64,000 bases of DNA from contig VZTG01006287.1 in the NCBI GenBank assembly GCA_013397845.1, positions 62,001 to 126,000 on the forward strand, given 5' to 3'. Positions 52,246-64,000 of the stretch are shown here, piece by piece. Every line of letters starts with the position of its first letter. Position 1 is the first letter of the stretch. Below the pieces are notes generated by a model. That model saw nothing but the letters and a program-made list of their open reading frames with translations. It made no database searches and was not told the origin of the DNA. The DNA comes from Melanocharis versteri. Its lineage: Eukaryota > Chordata > Aves > Passeriformes > Melanocharitidae. The position numbers and the translations under genes are program-made.

Positions 52246-54820
52246 ATATAATCCTGTAATGACAACTCTGATCTTGCATTTTTCAATACTGCTGATAATG
52301 CACACACTCAAAAAACTACCACCTGCCAAAAGAGTACACAATTCTACACAATTCATCCCCTAGACAGATGATGCAACAACAGAAAACCAAACAAAAATCA
52401 AACAAACAAAAGAGCAATCACAATAGACATTAGAAATTCTGCTTAATAAGCTGTGAGGTGTCACTTGCACACTATAATGATGAGGATGCTCTAAGAACAA
52501 ATTTGGAAAAGAATTTATGCAGCGGGCATGCCAGCAGCAAGGAACAAAATCTGCTCTTTTTCTTTTCATGTCTGTAAAATAGGTTTAATTTTCAGGACAG
52601 TGTGTGATATCATGACGTTAATGAACAGTCTTGGCATTCTACCCATTTCCTTCAAGTTGAGCTTCTGGTCTCTGATCATCATCATGAGCAATTCTGTTTA
52701 TCAAAAGATGGCCAACAAACACGAAGTTCTCATCTCTCTGCTTCATCAGTAATTAGCAAAAATTATTGAGGTAAAGCTTACAATGCAGATAAAGCCTCAC
52801 ATATGGCAGAATCTTTACTTTTGACTTGTCTGGAAAAGCACGAACAAAATCCACATCAAATAATAATTTCAGCCTGCTGTCTTTTACAATGACTTTCATT
52901 TCACATATCTCCAATCTTAGCTTGTCATTAGCAATGTTAATTAGTTCACTATCTCAATACCACACTAGATTCAGTAAAAACTGAGATCATTGCTAATTTG
53001 AGAAGAAAGCTTGTTCTTCCTTTAATATAGTAATAGTCACTGCAGTGACTAATAGTAATAGTCACAGTAGACAACATCCATAGAAATTAATAATGCTTGC
53101 AATTTTCAATCAGTTACAAAATTAAAATTAAAATTGCTACTACTTTTGCATTTCCAAAAAGATAATCAAAGGATAATTATGAATTACCACATTTACTGTA
53201 TTACTAACCCTATGAGGACATACAATGACACAGCATTCAAAGTTGGGTTATCTCTTGCTGTGCCAGGAGCCAAGTTCTGTATGCACACACACGGTGTACA
53301 TCCTGCCACAGCTCTCTTTCTGAACGGAAACATTTTCCAATATGAGCATGGTAATTGTTCTTTGGTATCTCTGGGATGATAGAGGGGCTTATTTTAAATC
53401 TCTCACATGGTCCAATTTCACAGGTTTTTTGTAGAAGGTAAAACCCAATTATGCGGAATTTCAATCACAAGAGTGGCCTGTGCAATTAAACAGTGCTCTT
53501 GCACCAGGAGGTGACTGAAAGACAGAACATCTGAGCTTCCCCCAGGACCTCCTGCAAAGCAAAAATGCTGAGAGGGTACTGGCAATATACTGAAACTGCT
53601 CTGCTCCCTCCCAGCAGCTAATGGAGTCCATCACCAACCACCACCAACATACTGACCAGCAGTTCAGGCAAAATCAGTCTCTGAGGCTGCAGTGCCCTAA
53701 GAAGTTTCAAATTCCCACATTTCTCCTCTCAGCTGGGCAAGAGGGGGAGAGCAGCGCAACTGGAAGTGGGTATATGTTTGCCAGGGCTGGGGCAGCTGAA
53801 CTTCTCCAGTGGATTTACATCTCCTAGAGCAGATAAGGTGCTGAGACAGGAGGTCTTCATGCTCACAGGTAATCCTCTCCCCCACTTCTGCTGAGTCGAG
53901 TGTGCACACATTTGCAACTGTGCCTCTGTATGTCACAGAAGAAGAAACAATGCTCAGGGGTTTTCTAAAGCAATTTTTAAATTTAGATTTATTTAAAGAC
54001 TATTTACAGCCTTATTTCAGCTGGATTAGGAAATGAGTGGTGACAGCGTAATTTAAAACATCAAAGGACCAGCTGTACGTAGGGAAGGTAGGCAGGAGGA
54101 GAAGGCTGCAGGAAGTGTCTCTCTGAATCCAGTTGCTCTTCCAGGCAAACACATTATATCTGCCTTCCCTCTGGGCACTGAACACGAGAGATTCAGTGGC
54201 TTGCTCAAACGAAGCAATTAGCAGGTACCCAGCACTTGCTGTCAGAGCTGTCAGCACTAAGCTGCCTACCTGGCCCTGGACACTGTAGGTCATTTTGCAT
54301 CACCATTTTTAGAAAGTCCTGGATGAGCCCTGCTGCCCCGACCACCGGCACAGGCACAAAACTATCTGCTCAGCTACTCCCTCCCTGCCAGCCCCAGTGC
54401 ACCCATGCTGAACAGAAGCTCCTGGGCTGCTGTGTAGTGAGGATTTCTTGACAAAAACAGAGACCGTGGCTGATCCACTTCTTCCTTCAACCCTTGTGCT
54501 AGAACTAGATACACAGACAAATAAATAGTATCAGGTACAGGATCATCTTACACCAAAGCACTATCCAGACAGCAGGCAGACTCCACTCCTACCACACGCC
54601 TGCAGAAACAGAGGAAAAATTAGTGGATTGTGTTGGGGTTTTTTAAATGCGGGGAAAGGTCACCTTCTGCCTCTCTCTCAGTTTTTCATGTATTTTAAAA
54701 TTTTAAAACTAACCTTTTGATAGCAGCGCCCTACATTTAAAAACACATCACCTCTAATTGCAAGGTAACTTAGGAAATAAGGCAGTCAAGCCATTTCCAG
54801 GCTACACAACATAAACTGTT

Positions 54821-54835
54821 AAAAAAAAAAAAAAA
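54821..54835 (+). repeat. A15 homopolymer
   Basis: Fifteen A bases are followed by an A/G-rich stretch (GAGGAAAAGAAAAAGAC). I saw no retrocopy body upstream, so it is treated as a simple repeat. Confidence 0.85.
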
Positions 54836-55694
54836 GAGGAAAAGAAAAAGACATAAAAGACATAGCAGCAACTGAGCAGACTGACATGCTGCTTGAGACC
54901 AACAGAGTGCTGGTCTCTTGTTTAATTAAAATACACGAATATCAGTGAGGGTCGTGACACAATTCAACACCATTCCCACACCAAAAAAGCAACTATGGAA
55001 GATTCACCTGCGTATTTTTGTCAGCTGCAGTGGGCATTCCTATTTACTATCTATGCATACTTATGTGAAGGACTTACGAAGGTTATAATTGAGCCGAAAT
55101 TCTATCAAGCCTCATGAAAAAACCAAATATTTTTGAAGATCATTTGCTGCAGAAGTCAGTGACTGTTTAGAAAATATTAAAAGAGCAAAATCTTCAGGAA
55201 ATGGTAAGTAGCAAATACTGATCAGCTAAAATAATCAGCATATCACTAAAAGGAAATAGAGAAAAATAAAATTATTCTAGCTATTATCTCTTTTTTAGTG
55301 AAATAATATGTATGTTTTATTTTCAGTTTGTTCCACTGGAGCAGAGGAGAGAGAGAAAAATGAAAGATGAGAGCCATAATCTGTGAGAGCGCTCTCAGAC
55401 TCCCCCAGATAGTGAAATTTAACACTGACAGATACAACAGCAATTCATCTCAGAGCCCAAGCTCTGCCCTGGAATCAGGGACAGCACTGAAAAGAATAGG
55501 GATAAAGAACTTTTATCAGCCTCAGCTGGTAAGAGAGGCAAGGTATAAAAATAGTCTGTAAGCATTGCAAACCAACAAGAAAAAACCTCTGTAACTGCTT
55601 TCTTACCATTTTATTCTTCAAATTATTGCCATTATAGCAGAGTGGAGTTTAAGTTTAGTATTAACTGCTACAAAATCTCCACAATTATTTCCCC

Positions 55695-56086
55695 TCACAA
55701 TGAAGAATTTTTTCCTAATATCCCACCTAGCCCTGCCCTCTGTCAGTCTGAAGCCATTCCTCCTTGTCTTGTCACTCCAGGTCCTTGTAAGCAGGGCCTC
55801 TCCATCTTTCTGGTAGCTCCCCTGAGGTATTGGAAGGCCACAATGAAGTCGCTCTGAAGGCCTCTTCTCTTTTCCAGGTGAACACTCCCAACTCTCGCAG
55901 CCTTTCCTCCCAGCAGAGCTGCTCCATCCCTCTGCTCATCCTGGAGCCTCCTCTGGGCTCTCTCCAGCAGCTCCAGGTCCTTCCTGTGCTGGGCCCAGGG
56001 CTGGGGCAGCTCTGTAGGTGGGGTCTCACCTGAGCACAGGGGCAGAGGGGCAGAATCCCCCCTCCCCTGCTGCCCATGCTGTCTGC
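55695..56086 (-). mobile_element. CR1 LINE fragment (3' UTR-proximal part)
   Basis: The plus strand shows ATGAAGAATTTTTTCCTAAT, CTGAAGCCATTCCTCCTTGT, GCAGGGCCTCTCCATCTTTC, TATTGGAAGGCCACAATGAA, CTCCCAACTCTCGCAGCCTT and GGTGGGGTCTCACCTGAGCA. This is the reverse complement of the CR1 segment at the end of ORF2. The extreme 3' tail is missing on the left. The right end passes through CCCTGCTGCCCATGCTGTCT, and a minisatellite begins within three bases. The long minus ORFs (119 and 137 codons) run through this fragment and the minisatellite and are not evidence of a gene. Confidence 0.9.
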
Positions 56087-56088
56087 TC

Positions 56089-56192
56089 TGTACACTAGCC
56101 ACTGCCCCTGTACACTAGCTAATGCTCCCTGTACACTAGCCACTGCCCCCTGTACACTAGCCACTGTCCCCTGTACACTAGCCACTGCTCCT
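56089..56192 (+). repeat. Minisatellite, about five 20-21 bp units
   Basis: Units starting at 56089, 56109, 56130, 56151 and 56172 follow the pattern TGTACACTAGCCACTGCCCC(C). The first unit is 20 bp and the next three 21 bp. Unit 2 is the most diverged (CTAATGCTCCC). Because 21 bp is a multiple of three, the minus strand reads as an open ASVQGAV-type heptad repeat without stops, which explains a long ORF. The array touches the end of a CR1 fragment. Confidence 0.95.
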
Positions 56193-59100
56193 CTGCTTTA
56201 AAAGGCTCCACTCTGCAGTTTCAGGGCCCAGGTTTGGGGCACTGGAATCACAGTTATTTGCATGGTAACGTGCAGGTGCTCCCGTGTTCAGCAGCAGCAG
56301 AGGTTTCAGAGACAGTCACATAATCCAGGGAGGTGCTGGACAAGGAAACGGGTGTTTAGGCCTGGTTTAGTGCTGCCTGGCGTCATCAAGGCAGTGATAA
56401 ATACATCACCATTTAATGAACTCAGGACTGTGCACACACTCCTATCACAGTGACATCAAAAGGGTTAATTCAATTTTTACTGTGCCTCTGAAGCTTTTAG
56501 CAAAGAAACAAGGCATGCAAAAGCTGCTTTCAGCAAGGACAGTTGGAAGATAAGAAGACATCTGGCTCAAGAATGCCATGATGATAGACAAAACAAAGGA
56601 CTGAATCTCTTGGAAATGGGGTGGGATTTATGGTAATGGATAAATTTTAATATGCATAGAGCAACTATATATATAAGTAACACTCTTATAGAACCATGTG
56701 TCCACATTAGGTTAGGATCTCCTCCATGAACCTCCGGCCTGAATAAATGATGCCCTCTTTAACACAACTTTAGTGTTGGAGAGTCTTATTCTGATATTTC
56801 GGACATTTGGTAACAACAGCACCTTCAGTGCTATTAAGAGGATAAACCCCCACAAAAATGGGCAATGCATACAACAGCTGTGTGTCCAGGACATGTGATG
56901 CAGGAAGTCACTCACCTATTGCTACAGCATACACTTTCACATCATTCCCCAATCAAACTCACATTGCAAGTAGCCACCCCAATCTTAAAAATGTTCTTTT
57001 TAATAAAAAGGGAACAAATGAGGAAATGCATAGAAGATTCCACACTTCATTTGGTAAACAGTACACAGATGAAATCTAGAAATTGATAAACACTGATCTA
57101 GAGAAGTTATCTCCAGGCCTTTAGAGCACTCTGAAACAGATAACTGCAGGTCCTAATTAGTACTTTCAGTGTATTTATATATATATACAAAACATTTTTG
57201 TCTGTATACGCACACTTAAACAACTTTGCTGGAATCACAGATTTTATTCGCACACTTCTCAAGCTGAAGAGATTTCTTTTATCATTTTGCTATATTTTTA
57301 ACAATATATTCACTGCAGAGCAGTTTCATAATTAAAAGCCTTTAATTAAAGGATATTAATGAAACATGAGATTAGCACAAATACTAAACAAACTGCTTCA
57401 GAGAAAACCTAGAATCTGACCTACCAAAATGACTTTATATGCAATTACACATGCTGTGAATTACTGTTTGTAGATAATTGCCTTGGCTGTCTCCTTAAAG
57501 TCAACCGACCACACATGAAAGTTAAATAATACCAAACCAAAAAAGAAGTCGGGACTGGTTGGAGTTGCAGTTAAATGCATTTATTTTTTATATATCTCAG
57601 CATTTACACATCACTGGTTCAAAATCATTTACCAGTGTTTAACCAAATGGACGAAGAAAAGGCAACACTTAGGTCCTACATCCAGTAACAGAAAATTTTA
57701 ATTGCTTTTGGGATCTCTGCCATTATTCGTCCTAGCAGACAGAAGAATAGCAAACAGGGTTTAAATTTTTAGGGCCCTTTTTCCCTAAAGGAATGGGTGC
57801 AGGGATGAATTCCACCAGTAAAAGAAACTGAAGTTCTAATTATAGTCTCCAAGACAGACACAGTAGAGCAGTCTGCCAAGATCTCTTTCATTAGCTAAAT
57901 AACTTCAAACTCTTTCAAGAAGTGTAATCTATCAAGATGTATGGAAGAACGGAAGGCAATTTTAAATAGGTGTAATAGCTGCCTAATTTATTTATTCATT
58001 TCAATTGAAAGACACAAATAATCTTTTCAAAAGGTTGATGTGTATGGAAGGAGCCAGCCAGGGAAGAATGAAAGTCCTGGAGAAAAAAGGCAATATACCT
58101 TGTAGACTTACAGAAGACTGTTTATATACATATTTTTTTGTATGACATTTAAATCAAACTGCCAGGATTGCAACATTTAAAAACACCTGAGAACAAATTC
58201 TGCTCTATGGAAATTTTTGATTGCTAATGACTTCCAGAGCCAAAATTTCACTATTAGCCTGTACAGCATGGCCAGTGAGGAAAATGAACACAAAGTTCAT
58301 AAATAAAGACGGAATGTAAACAATATATTTTTTTCCCTGTTACCTGGTGGTATATGTAAATGCAATTTGAAGCACTGACAAATTATAGGCATGAGCCTAT
58401 AGTATCTGCAGAAATTTAAACTGCTTAAATGCAACATTAGTTTCTCCATATTGCATATGTTCTAAGGGCTTTATCTGTCTTTTGAGCTACCTTGGAATCC
58501 TGATGACAAATATTGTGGTCTCTTTATATTCCCTTCTCTGGGTGCTGCCCTAGTCTGCTTAGAAGCTTTTGAAAAATTACTGCCAAGAAACAACAGTAAC
58601 TGAAATATGACTGCTACTTTCTATTTCTTCATTATGCAAATATTTTGAAAATTGAAAATACCATGTACAAGCTAAAAATAAATTGACTTGATGATCAAAA
58701 CCATGCTTTATATGATAAATGTTGATGATCTAATGCAAATATTGATTCAAGAGAGGAGGCAATGTTTTCCTTAGATAGAGACACATCATTACTGTATCAG
58801 TTAGGACCAGCCAAACCCCTCATGTACAGCACGTTCTTTTCAGCATAAGAGATATCTGCTGCTTTCTTATTGACTTCTCAGCAGCTGTGGAACACCCATT
58901 ACACGTGTGAGCTGAGCTCCTCGTGCGGGCTAAGTACAGGTACTGCTGGCTTGTAATTGCAGGCAAAATGTAATTGAACAAAGCCTTTCATAAGACTCTT
59001 AAACACCCACTCACGCAGTCCTCTAAGCATAACCAGACTAAAGGCAATGTTTAACCATAAACACCATTTTACTGGATAGCTCAAACAATGAAAGCAGCTA

Positions 59101-59367
59101 TTTCATTAAGCCTCTGTAAATTACTGTAACGCCAGGAAGAGAGATATGCTACACTTAACCAAAAAATAATCACCCCTCATCAAATGTATGTTTGAAGCGG
59201 ATGAAGTACCACCTCAAAATAACAAAACAATGCTTACAATGGTCTTCAAACAGCAATGAGCTCTCAGTCTCAACTGAATCCATGCTACTGCATTGTCTCA
59301 GCTATTGCTTTTCTCCCCACTACAGAGATATTATCTTTTTTTTTATAATTACTGTAAGAACTCTTAC

Positions 59368-59414
59368 CTCTCCATCTCGTATTCTTTCATTCCTACTTTT
59401 ACGGCCTTCATTAC
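59368..59414 (-). CDS. PEPD: PEPD (prolidase) internal exon, residues ~209-223
   Basis: This 47-bp exon follows the previous one after a 1,403-bp intron. On the minus strand the acceptor reads ATCTTACAG| and the donor GAGAG|GTAAGAG. Both are strong. It encodes VMKAVKVGMKEYEME plus the first two bases of a Ser codon (AG|C), so it enters in phase 0 and leaves in phase 2, fitting both neighbours exactly. Compared with human prolidase as I recall it, the only change is Met for Leu near the end. The segment is an early helix of the catalytic domain, and Ala212, a known disease position in humans, is conserved. The exon is too short to stand out as an ORF. Splice sites, phase and protein match support it together. 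Confidence 0.95.

Positions 59415-64000
<4,586 letters not shown>

Larger units (their letters stand above)
21077..59367 (-). other. PEPD: PEPD large intron, 38,291 bp
   Basis: This intron separates the 47-bp and 69-bp PEPD exons and splits a Ser codon (AG|C). It begins GTAAGAG and ends TTTCTTTGCAG on the minus strand. It holds most of the recognisable repeats in the window: the plus-strand solo LTR, the ERVL-type LTR, four CR1 fragments, a minisatellite and several microsatellites. I found no convincing nested gene. The stretches 21077-35557 (apart from the ORF patch at 28522-29112), 42176-43731, 43935-50696, 52246-55694 and 56193-59367 otherwise look like unique AT-rich intron in which I recognise nothing. 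Confidence 0.92.

Noticed and set aside
55743..56185. 119- and 137-codon minus-strand ORFs with a repeated ASVQG motif
   Set aside because: They run through a reverse-complement CR1 fragment and a 21-bp minisatellite, whose period is divisible by three. The open frame is a by-product of the repeat.

Overview
This is vertebrate nuclear DNA, most likely avian. Three things point to a bird: several CR1 LINE fragments with typical avian 3' tails (ending in a short ATTCTRTGA-like repeat), solo LTRs of avian endogenous-retrovirus type, and low overall repeat density. I found no bacterial genes, operons, CRISPR arrays, tRNA or rRNA. Nearly all predicted open reading frames here are chance ORFs in non-coding DNA or transposon remnants.

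The window lies inside one gene, PEPD (peptidase D, also called prolidase or Xaa-Pro dipeptidase), read on the minus strand. Four consecutive internal exons can be placed exactly by their splice sites and by unbroken reading phase. In transcript order they are 60893-60818, 59414-59368, 21076-21008 and 14229-14152. Together they encode 87 complete codons plus two codons split across internal junctions, matching about residues 184-272 of human prolidase. The introns between them are 1,403 bp, 38,291 bp and 6,778 bp. The window also holds at least 3.1 kb of the preceding intron (right edge) and at least 14.1 kb of the following one (left edge). The promoter, start codon, the exons carrying the metal-binding residues, and the stop codon are all outside the window.

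The introns are AT-rich with scattered GC-richer patches. Their recognisable content is: two copies of one 505-527 bp LTR family in opposite orientations about 29 kb apart, each with TG...CA ends, a 7-bp terminal inverted repeat and a perfect 4-bp target-site duplication (11966-12492 minus, 41671-42175 plus); an ERVL-type LTR at about 36368-36850; a 1.5-kb decayed CR1 with reverse-transcriptase remnants (about 50700-52245); and five shorter CR1 tails (6793-7075, 15660-15790, 39499-39753, 43732-43934, 55695-56086). There are also a 21-bp minisatellite touching a CR1 (56089-56192), a 105-bp tandem duplication (61478-61687) and several simple repeats.

I found no convincing previously undescribed system. 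The observations most worth a second look are the inverted solo-LTR pair around the large PEPD intron, a possible poison exon at 10901-10981, the minisatellite growing from a CR1 edge, and the long unexplained ORF in a GC-rich patch near 28.5-29.1 kb.
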